Shown: positions 16,954 through 25,135, numbered from the stretch's first letter. The stretch: 42,467 nt of DNA from Candidatus Binatia bacterium (GCA_035541935.1 DATKMJ010000016.1:1-42467), one strand, 5' to 3'. Made by a program: numbers and translations. The notes: generated by a model not told the origin, from the sequence alone.

Positions 16954-17232
16954 GTGATCAGAGGCTTCCGCGACCGCGATACCGAGCGCCTCTGGAATCG
17001 GCAACGCGTCGCGCGCTTTGGCTCGTTCGAGGGCGTGGGGCGCCGCAAGCTCGTTATGCTCAATAATGCGAGGCGCCTCGGCGATCTTCAGTCGCCGCCT
17101 GGAAACGCACTTGAGTCGCTCAAGGGAGATCGCAAAGACCAGCATTCGATTCGCATCAATCAGCGGTACCGCATCTGCTTTCGGTGGAGAGACGGAGACG
17201 CATACGAAGTTGAAATTACCGATTATCACTAA
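16954..17232 (+). CDS. higB: HigB-family toxin (RelE/ParE superfamily mRNA interferase)
   Basis: The 92-residue protein is the toxin of a HigBA-type pair that cleaves mRNA on the ribosome when freed from HigA. It aligns by eye with the killer-protein family: MIRGFRDRDTERLW at the start, RRKLVMLNNARRLGDLQSPPGNALESLKGDRKDQHSIRINQ in fragments, and the C-terminal YRICFRWRDGDAYEVEITDYH typical of the fold. GTG 16954 gives the expected Met-Ile start. It is followed 11 nt later by the antitoxin, the inverted order usual for higBA, and controlled by the operator just upstream. Confidence 0.92.
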   Translation: MIRGFRDRDTERLWNRQRVARFGSFEGVGRRKLVMLNNARRLGDLQSPPGNALESLKGDRKDQHSIRINQRYRICFRWRDGDAYEVEITDYH

Positions 17233-17243
17233 GGGATATTGAA

Positions 17244-17555
17244 ATGGGCAAGAGTCAGCGAATTCCGCCAACGCATCCTGGCGAAATCCTTCTCGAGGAG
17301 TACATGAAGCCTTATGCGCTGAGTGCGAACGCCCTAGCAACGGACTTGGGTCTTCCGGCGACGCGTATAGGAGATATTATTCATCAGCGGCGCGGCGTTA
17401 CGGCCGAGACCGCGATCGCGCTCGCCGAGTATTTCAAGACATCCGCTGAATTCTGGCTCGGCATTCAGATGCAGTACGACAAGGAAATCGCCGAGGACGA
17501 AATCGGTCAACGGGTTCGATCGCGCATTCGTCATCGGGCGCTGGTCGAAAAATAG
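17244..17555 (+). CDS. higA: HigA-family antitoxin (XRE HTH)
   Basis: The 103-residue antitoxin neutralises HigB and likely represses the operon. It begins with the family signature RIPPTHPGEILLEEYMKP, followed by the HTH SANALATDLGLPATRIGDIIHQRRGVTAETA (about 29-60, read in parts) and the ALAEYFKTSAEFWLGIQMQYD tail motif. The start ATG 17244 has AGGG upstream. It is co-transcribed with higB and closed by a hairpin terminator immediately after the stop. The perfect palindrome upstream of higB is its probable binding site. Confidence 0.93.
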   Translation: MGKSQRIPPTHPGEILLEEYMKPYALSANALATDLGLPATRIGDIIHQRRGVTAETAIALAEYFKTSAEFWLGIQMQYDKEIAEDEIGQRVRSRIRHRALVEK

Positions 17556-17556
17556 C

Positions 17557-17580
17557 GGCCGCTTGGAGCGGCCCCGTTTG
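17557..17580. terminator. Rho-independent-type terminator after higA
   Basis: A perfect 7-bp stem GGCCGCT (17557-17563), loop TGG, AGCGGCC (17567-17573) begins two bases after the higA stop and is followed by CCGTTTG; on the other strand AAAAA-rich sequence flanks it. It sits between two convergent genes and could serve both. Confidence 0.65.
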
Positions 17581-17582
17581 TG

Positions 17583-18140
17583 CTAGATTCGCGCGAAGAG
17601 CACAGCGACGTAACCGCAAAAAATCAGAAACGCCGCGACGGCGTTGAACTTGTGATATGCCTCGTTGGCAGAGAGCAGCGCCGGCACGTTGAGCGCGATC
17701 ATGACGGCCTTCATCGCCGCGTCCACCGGATTGCCGAGGTTTCGGTAAACGAAGATATCGGGGAGGTAACTCGCGGCGAGCGTCACGATGATGACGCCGA
17801 AGAAGACCTGCCGCCTGCCGAAGTACTCTTTGCGTAGGTCGATCGGCATCTCGGCCGGCTCGGCGACGACGAGCGCGCAGAGCACGTAAGCGCCGATCGG
17901 AATCAAGAGCATGGCGACGAACGTCGGGAACGTCCAATCGGGCAGGCCGCGCCACGCAAAGCGCGACCACCACACCTGGATGTCGATGATGAGCAGCGTG
18001 ACCATCCAGAGCGCCGACGGCCAATACCACCGCACGGCATCGCGGCGGTGGACGAGGCGCACCGCGCCGGCGAGCAGCGTCGTGATTGCGAATCCGATCA
18101 CGATCGAGATGAGAACCGAGATATGCTCGAACGCCGTCAC
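17583..18140 (-). CDS. Integral membrane protein of unknown function
   Basis: From GTG 18140 the 185-residue protein is nearly all membrane: hydrophobic helices at about 8-28 (VLISIVIGFAITTLLAGAV), 37-57 (WPSALWMVTLLIIDIQVWW), 68-90 (FPTFVAMLLIPIGAYVLCALVV), 108-125 (FFGVIIVTLAASYLPDIF), 135-150 and 160-180. No catalytic motif is visible. The longer upstream frame is Arg-rich and overlaps mtnP, so it is rejected. The start lies 42 nt from the divergent mtnP start. Confidence 0.75.
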   Translation of the reverse strand: MTAFEHISVLISIVIGFAITTLLAGAVRLVHRRDAVRWYWPSALWMVTLLIIDIQVWWSRFAWRGLPDWTFPTFVAMLLIPIGAYVLCALVVAEPAEMPIDLRKEYFGRRQVFFGVIIVTLAASYLPDIFVYRNLGNPVDAAMKAVMIALNVPALLSANEAYHKFNAVAAFLIFCGYVAVLFARI

Positions 18141-18147
18141 GCAAAGG

Positions 18148-18177
18148 ATTATGTCATCGCAGAGGCCTACAACGCAA
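18148..18177 (-). promoter_or_regulatory. Possible promoter for the 185-residue membrane protein
   Basis: On the minus strand TTGCGT (18172-18177) and CATAAT (18148-18153) are separated by 18 bases. The -10-like box ends seven bases before the GTG, which would give an almost leaderless mRNA. This is weak evidence from two hexamers only. Confidence 0.3.
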
Positions 18178-18182
18178 ATCCT

Positions 18183-18980
18183 ATGACGGAGCAACTGCGG
18201 GCCGAGATCGGGGTTTTCGGCGGGTCGGGATTCTATTCGCTCATCGAAGGGGCGCACGAAGCGTGGGTCGAGACGCCGTACGGCGCGCCGAGCGACAAGG
18301 TCGCGCTCGGCGAGATCGCGGGCCGGCGCGTCGCGTTTCTCCCGCGTCACGGCAAGGACCATCGCTTTCCGCCGCAGGCGATTAACTACCGCGCGAATCT
18401 CTACGCGATGAAGGCGCTCGGCGTCAAGTGGATCATCGGCCCGACCGCGGCCGGCTCGCTCGACAAACGCGTCAAGCCCGGCTCGATGGTCGTCGCCGAC
18501 CAGCTCGTCGACCGGACGAGCGGCCGCAAGGACACGTTCTACGACGGACCGATTACGACGCACGTCAGTTTCGCCGATCCGTACTGTCCGACGCTGCGGC
18601 CGATCGCGAGCGAGTCGTTAACCTCGCTCGGCATCGAGACGCACGACCGCGGCACCGTCGTCGTGATCCAGGGCCCACGCTTCTCGACGCGCTCGGAATC
18701 GAAGTGGTTCCAGAGCCAGGGATGGGAGGTCATCAATATGACGCAGTATCCCGAGGCGTATCTGGCGCGCGAGCTCGAGATCTGTTACGTCAACATCTCG
18801 CTGATCACCGATTACGACGTCGGCCTCGAAGGGATGCCGCCGGTCTCGCACCACGCGGTCATCGAAGTCTTCAACCGGAATAACGAACGCGTCAAGAACG
18901 CGATCGGCACGATCGTCGAGCGCATACCGGCCGAAGCGGATTGTCCTTGCCGCCACGCGCTCGAAGGAGCCCGCTTCTAA
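18183..18980 (+). CDS. mtnP: 5'-methylthioadenosine phosphorylase
   Basis: It cleaves methylthioadenosine, the by-product of polyamine synthesis, to adenine and methylthioribose-1-phosphate for methionine salvage. The 265-residue protein has the phosphate-binding GVFGGSGFYSL (about 10-20), FLPRHGKDHRFPPQAINYRAN, VVIQGPRFSTRSES, INMTQYPEAYLARELEICY, and the substrate-specific ITDYDVGLEGMPPVSH with the Asp residues expected in MTA/6-oxopurine phosphorylases. ATG 18183 starts the conserved part. An Orn/Lys/Arg decarboxylase gene lies about 4 kb away, a possible metabolic link through polyamines. The next gene begins six bases after the stop. Confidence 0.94.
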   Translation: MTEQLRAEIGVFGGSGFYSLIEGAHEAWVETPYGAPSDKVALGEIAGRRVAFLPRHGKDHRFPPQAINYRANLYAMKALGVKWIIGPTAAGSLDKRVKPGSMVVADQLVDRTSGRKDTFYDGPITTHVSFADPYCPTLRPIASESLTSLGIETHDRGTVVVIQGPRFSTRSESKWFQSQGWEVINMTQYPEAYLARELEICYVNISLITDYDVGLEGMPPVSHHAVIEVFNRNNERVKNAIGTIVERIPAEADCPCRHALEGARF

Positions 18981-18986
18981 GCCGTC

Positions 18987-19691
18987 ATGCGCCGGGCGCT
19001 CAACGTGGACGTCGCAATGTACGCGCGGGCGTTTGGGATGCTCGCGCGCCACCCATCCATCCTCGTGATGCCGCTACTCGCTGCGGTCATCGAACTGCTG
19101 ATGGACCAAATCTCGCCCTTCTTCACCGACGCGGTCGGCGGGATGGGGAGTTTCCTCTTTACCATCGTCGTGCAGTTGGCCTACGGCTTCTGCTTCGGCG
19201 TCGCGGTCATCGGCGCGAGCAACGTCTGGCGCGGCCGGCATGCGTCGTTCGACGAGGCCTGGGAGGAGGGCCGGCATAAGGCCGGCGGGATCCTGATCGC
19301 GACCGTCGGCTTCTACTTCTTGATCTATGCCGCGGGATATATCGCCTCGTTCGTGGGCAGCCCGATACTCCAGATCGTGCTGCAACTCGTCGTCGCCTTC
19401 TTCCTCATCTACACGATACCGGCCGCGGCGATCGGCGGAATGCCGGGCAATCTCGCGATCGGCGCGTCGTTCCGCGCCGTGCGCGAGGGTTATCTCGGCG
19501 CCGCAATTCTCGCGATCGTCTTCGTGCTCTTATGGATTCTGCTTCCGGAGTACGCAGGCCGGTTGGCCACTCCGCTCGGCGTCATCGGCTACCAACTGAC
19601 CGTCGCCGTCGTCAAAGCCGTCGCGCTTGGCTACCTGGCCTTCCCGTTCGCGAAGCAGTACGACGACGTCGCGTTCAGAGGCTACTGGTAA
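18987..19691 (+). CDS. Conserved integral membrane protein
   Basis: The 234-residue protein has five or six predicted helices: about 22-40, 53-78, 99-121, 123-150, 169-189 and 197-222. A short Arg-rich N-terminus precedes them, and a cytoplasmic segment VWRGRHASFDEAWEEGRHKAGG lies between helices 2 and 3. The layout resembles DUF4013/DUF975-like bacterial membrane proteins with FxEAW...G motifs, but I do not assign it. It follows mtnP by six bases, so it is co-transcribed. Its last 17 bases overlap the tail of the convergent holB gene. Confidence 0.75.
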   Translation: MRRALNVDVAMYARAFGMLARHPSILVMPLLAAVIELLMDQISPFFTDAVGGMGSFLFTIVVQLAYGFCFGVAVIGASNVWRGRHASFDEAWEEGRHKAGGILIATVGFYFLIYAAGYIASFVGSPILQIVLQLVVAFFLIYTIPAAAIGGMPGNLAIGASFRAVREGYLGAAILAIVFVLLWILLPEYAGRLATPLGVIGYQLTVAVVKAVALGYLAFPFAKQYDDVAFRGYW

Positions 19692-20589
19692 GCGCCATCC
19701 GGACGAGTTCGCTCACGAGCGCCGGATTGACGTTCGTCCGCGCCAGCCGCTGCGCTTCGTCGAGTTTTCCCAGCAGCGCGGTCGCGGCGCGCCGATCGAT
19801 CGCGGCGAGCCCGCGCAACCGCTCGGCCTGATCGAGCGAGAGCAGCGCGGCGCCGTCGCCACCGCTTGCGACGATCCAATCGCGCACGAGCGTCTTGACC
19901 GTCTCCAGCCCGTCGTCGAGCGTCTCCCGGCTCGCCCATGCGTCCTGCGGCGAGTTGCCGGCGAGGCTCTCGAAAAACCACCGCACGACCTGCGCGCGTA
20001 ACGAATCCTCTTCGCCTTCGAGCGCCTCGAGCGATCGCGCAACGTTCGGAAAGCGCAGTTCGATGAGGCGCGAGCGGATCGTCGGCAAGAGACGCCCCGG
20101 CGTCGCCGAGGTCAAGATCGCGACGACGCCGCGCGGCGGCTCTTCGAGAAATCGGAGCAGCGCGTTGGCTGCCTCGTGCGTCGCGAAGCCGACGTCGCCG
20201 AGCAAGAGGATCCGGCGACCGCCGCCGTACGACTGCAATGAGAAGAGATGGACGAGATCGCGCGACGAGAGCTCCTGGCTCTCGTGAAATCCGGCGCGCG
20301 CGTCCTGATCGCCGATCCGCAAGACGCCCTCGTGCTCGATAAAGTCCGGATGGTGCGCGCTCTCGCCGCGAAAGAGCGCGCACGAGGAGCACGTGCCGTC
20401 GTATCCGAGCACGCCGGTTTTCGGAGCGAGACAGAGCAGCGACTGCGCCAGCCTGCGGGCGAAGGTCTTCTTTCCGGCGCCGGGCGGTCCGCTGAAGAGA
20501 TACGCGTGCGCGAGCCGATCCGGCGTCAGCGCCTCGAAGTAACGCTTTGGCCCCTCGGCGCCGGCGACGTCGAACTGCAACTCGCTCAC
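19675..20589 (-). CDS. holB: DNA polymerase III delta-prime subunit
   Basis: It is part of the clamp loader that places the sliding clamp on DNA. The 304-residue protein has the AAA+ Walker A GPPGAGKKTFA (about 34-44), the zinc-module cysteines including TCSSC (66-70), and the Walker B equivalent RRILLLGDVGFATHEAANALLRFLEEPP. The SRLIELRFPN segment after the SRC-like position is typical. Its length is close to Gram-positive HolB (about 330). It overlaps tmk by four bases, a conserved neighbour order, and converges on the membrane-protein gene downstream. Confidence 0.9.
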   Translation of the reverse strand: MSELQFDVAGAEGPKRYFEALTPDRLAHAYLFSGPPGAGKKTFARRLAQSLLCLAPKTGVLGYDGTCSSCALFRGESAHHPDFIEHEGVLRIGDQDARAGFHESQELSSRDLVHLFSLQSYGGGRRILLLGDVGFATHEAANALLRFLEEPPRGVVAILTSATPGRLLPTIRSRLIELRFPNVARSLEALEGEEDSLRAQVVRWFFESLAGNSPQDAWASRETLDDGLETVKTLVRDWIVASGGDGAALLSLDQAERLRGLAAIDRRAATALLGKLDEAQRLARTNVNPALVSELVRMALTSSL

Positions 20590-21200
20590 GAGACCCGCGC
20601 TTCCGCCGAGCGGACCTCGCGCAAGGCTTCCGCGAGCAACTCGCCGGGTGGAAGCGTCGCGTCGAGAACGCGGTGACGCGGCAAGCGCGCTAGTTCGAGA
20701 AATCCCCGGCGCACGCGTTCGTGAAAAGCGTCCTCTTCGTTCTCGATGCGATCGGGGGCGGGCGTTCGCTGCCGCAGGCGGTCGCGAACGACGCTCACCG
20801 GCGCGTCGAGGAGCAACACGAGATCGGGCTCGAGCCCGGCGGTCGCGGTGTTGCAGAGCAGCCGCAAAGCTTCGAGATCCAGGCCTCGCCCGAAGCCTTG
20901 GTACGCGAGCGTGGAGTCCGTGTACCGATCGCAGAGCACGACGCTGCCCGCGGCGAGCGCCGGGCGTACGACGTCGGCGACGTGCTGCGCGCGCGCGGCG
21001 TTCACCAACAGGCTTTCGGTCAACGGCGAGATCGCGACCGCGCGATTGAGGAAGATCTCGCGGATCGCGTCACCGGCCGGCGTGCCGCCCGGCTCGCGCG
21101 TCTCGACGACGTCGCATCCCTCGGCGCGCAGCCGCTGCGCCAGGCCCGACAACAGCGTGCTCTTCCCGCTGCCCTCGATCCCCTCAATTACGACAAACAA
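20586..21200 (-). CDS. tmk: Thymidylate kinase
   Basis: It phosphorylates dTMP to dTDP for DNA synthesis. The 204-residue protein has the P-loop EGIEGSGKSTL (about 6-16), the dTMP-binding TREPGGTPAGD, the DRYTDSTLAYQGFGRGLD segment, and a lid region with RLRQRTPAPDR. Start codon TTG at 21200 is chosen because the family starts with FVVIEGIEGSGKST, and GAAGGA lies about six bases upstream. It is coupled to holB by a four-base overlap. A 190-base gap separates it from the R3H ATPase gene upstream. Confidence 0.94.
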   Translation of the reverse strand: MFVVIEGIEGSGKSTLLSGLAQRLRAEGCDVVETREPGGTPAGDAIREIFLNRAVAISPLTESLLVNAARAQHVADVVRPALAAGSVVLCDRYTDSTLAYQGFGRGLDLEALRLLCNTATAGLEPDLVLLLDAPVSVVRDRLRQRTPAPDRIENEEDAFHERVRRGFLELARLPRHRVLDATLPPGELLAEALREVRSAEARVS

Positions 21201-21389
21201 AGCGATCCTTCAGACCGCCGAGGCTGCGTCGCGGACCCGCGGAGGGGACTCCGACGCGAGCGCCATTGACAGGATGTCATACTCTTCCTCAGCAGGTGGC
21301 GCGAGCGCGGCGTAGCAGGAGGCCGCAGGACGCGGCCGACGAGCGACCCGACGCGGTCTGCGGCGGAGCCGAGGCGGATGAGGATTGCG
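21201..21389 (-). other. Gap between R3H ATPase gene and tmk
   Basis: It holds a perfect 6-bp hairpin, GGCCGC (21321-21326), loop of five, GCGGCC (21332-21337), and a short inverted repeat TGACA / TGTCA around 21267-21279. A possible 18-codon frame (21210-21266, ATG start, stop nine bases before the tmk TTG) could be a leader peptide, but nothing beyond position supports it. Confidence 0.3.
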
Positions 21390-22931
21390 TCACAAGTCGG
21401 CGGTCTTGTAGATCCTGACGCGGCGGTTCGGTTCGAGGCCGGTGCTGCGCGACTGCAGGCGGTAGCGCTCGGCGAGCTGGTGCTGCATGCGCCGGACGTA
21501 CGACGTCTGCGGGGAGAGCTCGATCGCCTGATTCGTCAGAAGCACCTGATAAATCGCCTCTTCCGTCTCGCGCAGCGCGAGTTCTTCGTGGTCGATCGAG
21601 CCGAGATTGAAGACGTCGCGCAGCGCCGATTGGATCTGCGTCGTCGTGTTGGTTTTGATCGAGTAGATCGGCACGTTGTCCGAGGCGATCTGCTTCAGCT
21701 TCGGCTGCTCCTTGCGCTCGAGCGTCTTGAGCGTGAGCACGACGTCGGCGTCGTCCCAGTTGCGGGCGATCGAGGCGTTGACGCGCAGGTTGGTGATGGC
21801 GCGCTCGATCTTGTTGCGCGAGACGCCGTACGGAAAAATCGAGAGCGGCCGTTCGCGATCCTCGTTCTCTCGATCGTGCTCGTACGCCTCGGCAAGCCGC
21901 GGCATCGACTCCATGTCCGCCTCTTGAACGACGGTGACCTCGCCGCTCGCCTCGCGCTGGCGAATCTCGGGCTGCGGCTGGTAGCCGCGCAGCAGCGCGT
22001 CGATGACGTCGGCGACGTTCTTGTGAATCGCGAGGCGGTCGCGATCGTGAATCTCGATGACGACGTCGAACGTCGGCGGCGCTTTTCGCTCGAGCACCGT
22101 CTTGCGGGTGCCGCGCCGGCGCGCCTCTTCGTCGGAGAGCGTCACCGCGCTGATGCCGCCGACGAGGTCGGAGAGCGTCGGGTTCATCAAGAGGTTCTCG
22201 AGCGTCTGGCCGTGGGCCGTGCCGATCAGCGTCACGCCGCGCTCGGCGATCGTGCGCGCCGCGGCGGCCTCGGCTTCGGTGCCGATCTCGTCGATGACGA
22301 TGACCTCGGGCATGTGGTTTTCGACCGCTTCGATCATGACCGCGTGCTGCAGAGCCGGATCGGCAACCTGCATCCGCCGCGCCAGGCCGATGCCCGGATG
22401 CGGGATGTCGCTGTCGCCGGCGATCTCGTTCGAGGTGTCGACGATCACGACGCGTTTGCGCTCTTCGGAGAGCACGCGCGCGCACTCGCGAAGCATCGTC
22501 GTCTTCCCGACGCCGGGGCGTCCCAAGAGACATATGGACTTGCCGCCGCGCAGCACGTCGAGCAGGATGTCGATCGTGCCGTAGACGGCTCTGCCGACGC
22601 GACAGGTAAGCCCCACGATCTTACCGGTGCGATTGCGAATCGCGCTGATGCGATGGAGCGTCTGCTCGATGCCGGCGCGATTGTCCGCGCCGAACGGCGA
22701 TATTCGAGAGCAGACGTGCGCGATATCCTCGTGCGTTACCGGCGTATCGGTCAGATACTTAAAATCGTGCTCGAAACGAGCCTCGGGCGGACGCCCGAGA
22801 TCGAGCACGACTTCGATGATCTCTTCGATGTTGTTGAGGCGGACGAGCGCCTGTCGTATCGCCAGTGGGAAGATATCGAGAAGCTGGGAGAGTTCCCAGC
22901 TTGGGGAGTCGGAATGGGCCCTAACAGCCAC
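21390..22931 (-). CDS. R3H-domain AAA ATPase (Ycf45/SpoIIIAA-like)
   Basis: The 513-residue protein resembles the nucleic-acid-binding R3H ATPases of cyanobacteria (Ycf45) and actinobacteria-like lineages, with an ATPase core similar to SpoIIIAA. It has Walker A GRPGVGKTT (137-145), a Walker B-type VIVIDEIGTEAEA (about 209-221), ERGVTLIGTAHGQTLENL as sensor region, a charged middle linker (about 330-375), and a C-terminal R3H element YVRRMQHQLAERYRL with the RxxxH pattern. Function is not established; RNA or single-strand DNA binding is inferred. GTG 22931 lies 27 nt after the decarboxylase stop, so the genes are likely co-transcribed. A 9-bp hairpin lies within its first codons. Confidence 0.88.
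   Translation of the reverse strand: MAVRAHSDSPSWELSQLLDIFPLAIRQALVRLNNIEEIIEVVLDLGRPPEARFEHDFKYLTDTPVTHEDIAHVCSRISPFGADNRAGIEQTLHRISAIRNRTGKIVGLTCRVGRAVYGTIDILLDVLRGGKSICLLGRPGVGKTTMLRECARVLSEERKRVVIVDTSNEIAGDSDIPHPGIGLARRMQVADPALQHAVMIEAVENHMPEVIVIDEIGTEAEAAAARTIAERGVTLIGTAHGQTLENLLMNPTLSDLVGGISAVTLSDEEARRRGTRKTVLERKAPPTFDVVIEIHDRDRLAIHKNVADVIDALLRGYQPQPEIRQREASGEVTVVQEADMESMPRLAEAYEHDRENEDRERPLSIFPYGVSRNKIERAITNLRVNASIARNWDDADVVLTLKTLERKEQPKLKQIASDNVPIYSIKTNTTTQIQSALRDVFNLGSIDHEELALRETEEAIYQVLLTNQAIELSPQTSYVRRMQHQLAERYRLQSRSTGLEPNRRVRIYKTADL
22881..22902 (-). promoter_or_regulatory. Perfect 9-bp hairpin at the 5' end of the R3H ATPase gene
   Basis: AAGCTGGGA (22881-22889), loop GAGT, TCCCAGCTT (22894-22902). 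In the mRNA it covers codons about 10-17 of the R3H ATPase gene and lies about 57 bases after the decarboxylase stop. There is no T-tract, so an attenuating or translation-modulating hairpin is more likely than a terminator. Confidence 0.5.
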
Positions 22932-22958
22932 GCTTTCGCACTACACCGGGAGCGGCGC

Positions 22959-24443
22959 TCACTCCTTCACGACGCGTATGAATCGCAGGTCATCGTCGAA
23001 CGGGCCTTGGATGCGCACGCCCGCCTTCAACTCGAGCCGCAAATAATCCACGATCTCCGGCGTGATCTCCTCGCCGGGCGCGATGACGGGAATTCCGGGC
23101 GGGTAGGGAGTCAGCGTTTCGGCGCAGATGCGACCGGCCGACTCGCGAAACTTCACGACCTCGGTATCGGCGAGAAACGCGTCGCGCGGACGCATCCGCA
23201 TCGGCGGCAGTTGCGGCAACCGAAATTTCCCGCGGCGCAGACGCCGTTCGAGCACTCCCGACGGCGCGAACACGTCCAACTCGCGGTCGTCGCGCGCCAT
23301 CTCGGTGAACGCGTCGATCAGCCGTTGCGCGGCTTCGTGCGTCGTTCCGATCGTCACGAGCGCCACGACGTTGAAGAGATCGGCCAACTCAACCTGAATG
23401 TTGTGGCGGCGGCGCAGGATCTCCGAGGCCTCGTATCCGGTATAGCCCAGCCCGCGCACGGTCACCGTGATCTTCGTCGGGTCGAGCCCGAAGACGCCCG
23501 GGCGCCCGCGCATCTCCTCGCCGAAGCAGTAGATTCCGGGGATCTCGTTGAGCCGGGCGCGCGTCTCGTTCGCAAGCTCGATCGTCCGAGAGAGCAGCGC
23601 CTCTCCCTCGGTCGCCATCTGCTTGCGCGCGACGTCGAGCGAGGCGACCATCGGCAAGTTCGGAGAGGTCGAGAGGAACATCTTCAGCACCGCAGTGAGC
23701 CGGTCGAGGCGCACGCGGTCGCCCTTCTGATGGAGCATCGCGCACTGCGAGAAGGCCGAGAGCATCTTGTGCGTCGAGTTGATGCAGAGATCGGCGCCGG
23801 CGGCGGTTGCCGAGAGCGGCAGCGCCGGATGAAAGTGAAAGTGCGGTCCCCAGGCCTCGTCCACGAGCAGCAGTTTCCCGGCCTCGTGCGCGATCCGCTC
23901 GATCGCGGCGAGATCGGCCGCGACGCCGTAGTAGGTCGGCGAGACGAGATAGACCGCGGTCACGTCGGGGTGCTCGCGCAGGGTGCGCGCGACCGTCTCC
24001 GGCGTCACGCAATGGTCCATGCGCATCTCTTCGTCCACCTCGGGCTGCATGTAAACCGGCTCCGCGCCGCTCATCACGAGGCCGCCGAGCATGGACTTGT
24101 GCGAATTGCGCGGGACCGCGATCTTCTCGCCGGGATTCACGGCGGTCACCATCATGCACTGATTGCCGCTCGTCGAGCCGTTGATCAGGAAGAACGAGTT
24201 GTCGGCTCCCCACGCCTGCGCCGCCAACTGCTGGGCCTCTTTGATCGCCTCGGTCGGCTGCAGCAGGTCGTCGATGCCGGGCATCGGCGTCAGATCGATC
24301 GCGCAGATGTTGTCGCCGACGAACTCACGGAAGGCGAGGTCCATGCCGACGCCCTGGACGTGCCCGGGCGTGTGAAACGGCAGCACGCCCGAGTCCACGT
24401 AGTCGAGCAGCGCTTGAAAGTAGGGCGTCCGCCGCTGGTCCAC
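22959..24443 (-). CDS. speA: Orn/Lys/Arg decarboxylase, probably arginine decarboxylase
   Basis: This is a PLP-dependent fold-type I decarboxylase, probably making agmatine or another diamine for polyamine synthesis. The 494-residue protein matches the short Gram-positive class: PFHTPGHVQGVG (22-33), FFLINGSTSGNQCM (84-97), VPRNSHKSMLGGLV, the cofactor-binding LLLVDEAWGPHFHFH (191-205), and the PLP lysine K226 in NSTHKMLSAFSQ. The C-terminal domain contains LTPYPPGIPVIAPGEEI. GTG 24443 is chosen, two bases after the DUF4239 stop. The specific substrate (Arg versus Lys or Orn) cannot be fixed by eye; the neighbourhood with tmk and holB resembles the Bacillus yaaO region. Confidence 0.9.
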   Translation of the reverse strand: MDQRRTPYFQALLDYVDSGVLPFHTPGHVQGVGMDLAFREFVGDNICAIDLTPMPGIDDLLQPTEAIKEAQQLAAQAWGADNSFFLINGSTSGNQCMMVTAVNPGEKIAVPRNSHKSMLGGLVMSGAEPVYMQPEVDEEMRMDHCVTPETVARTLREHPDVTAVYLVSPTYYGVAADLAAIERIAHEAGKLLLVDEAWGPHFHFHPALPLSATAAGADLCINSTHKMLSAFSQCAMLHQKGDRVRLDRLTAVLKMFLSTSPNLPMVASLDVARKQMATEGEALLSRTIELANETRARLNEIPGIYCFGEEMRGRPGVFGLDPTKITVTVRGLGYTGYEASEILRRRHNIQVELADLFNVVALVTIGTTHEAAQRLIDAFTEMARDDRELDVFAPSGVLERRLRRGKFRLPQLPPMRMRPRDAFLADTEVVKFRESAGRICAETLTPYPPGIPVIAPGEEITPEIVDYLRLELKAGVRIQGPFDDDLRFIRVVKE

Positions 24444-24445
24444 GG

Positions 24446-25135
24446 CTAGCGGCCCAGGTGCTCGAGCGCCTCGCGCAACGGCAGGCTCGAAAGCCTCACG
24501 AGCCCCGCGAACGGCGTGTACATCTCTACCATGATGAAGATCGCCCCGGAGACGGCGAGCGCGGCGAGGCCCAACGCAATCACCGCGGTCGGATTGCTCG
24601 GCGCGAACATGCCGAACCCGACGAACGTAATGGTAAACCAGAAGATCAAGAGCACGAGCAGCGGCATCGAGACCGCCGAGCCGGTCTGCGCGAACATCAG
24701 CCACCTGACCTGAGCGAGATCTATGGCGACGCCCTCTGCTTCGGTCTTCAGCGATCGCTGCTCGTCGTTCTTCGGGGCGAGCGCCTCGATCGCGTCGAAG
24801 AGCGGCTCTCCCTTCGAGCCGAGCGGCTCGAGCCGCTGAGGCGCACCCGCGGCCGGCCAGATACTCTCGATCGTCAGCCCGACGCCCGCACGCAGGTCGC
24901 TGCGGGCCATCTCCGCGCTGGGTCCGTAGTGCGCGAGGACGCGGTCGAGCACGACGGCCTTGGACGAGAGTTCGAGCAACTCGTCCCGCTGGGCCGAATA
25001 CGAAGCGCTTGCCGAGGCGACGAGCAGGCCGAGGACGAGCCCCGCCATTGTCCCGATCGTTCCGAGGCCGATCTCGAGCAGACGGCGTGAATCGTCGGCC
25101 AGATGATGCTGCGGCAGGGAGCGGCGCAGCGACAT
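24446..25135 (-). CDS. DUF4239 (bestrophin-like) membrane protein
   Basis: The 229 residues from ATG 25135 show helices at about 22-43 (LGTIGTMAGLVLGLLVASASASY), 155-175 (MPLLVLLIFWFTITFVGFGMF) and 183-205, with a soluble middle region (about 50-145). The pattern (RRSLPQHHL.D..R, ATM.GLVLGLLVASA..SY) is that of DUF4239 proteins. In that family another hydrophobic helix comes before the LRR-LP motif, and here such a helix is encoded just upstream in frame (LAAGLTAFACLFGGALAG), reachable only from CTG 25198, whose CTGA overlaps the previous stop codon. The true protein is therefore likely about 250 residues. Role unknown; channel-like activity is speculative. Confidence 0.82.
   Translation of the reverse strand: MSLRRSLPQHHLADDSRRLLEIGLGTIGTMAGLVLGLLVASASASYSAQRDELLELSSKAVVLDRVLAHYGPSAEMARSDLRAGVGLTIESIWPAAGAPQRLEPLGSKGEPLFDAIEALAPKNDEQRSLKTEAEGVAIDLAQVRWLMFAQTGSAVSMPLLVLLIFWFTITFVGFGMFAPSNPTAVIALGLAALAVSGAIFIMVEMYTPFAGLVRLSSLPLREALEHLGR

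Noticed and set aside
16936-17340. A minus-strand frame across higB
   Set aside because: It is antisense to higBA, which has clear toxin and antitoxin motifs and a promoter.
21210-21266. An 18-codon frame before tmk
   Set aside because: Position would suit a leader peptide, but there is no regulatory codon run and no conserved signal. Too weak to list as a gene.
21378-24449. A 1023-codon open frame on the plus strand
   Set aside because: It is antisense to the R3H ATPase and decarboxylase genes, both of which have clear family motifs. The product is Arg/Asp/Leu/Val-rich low information.
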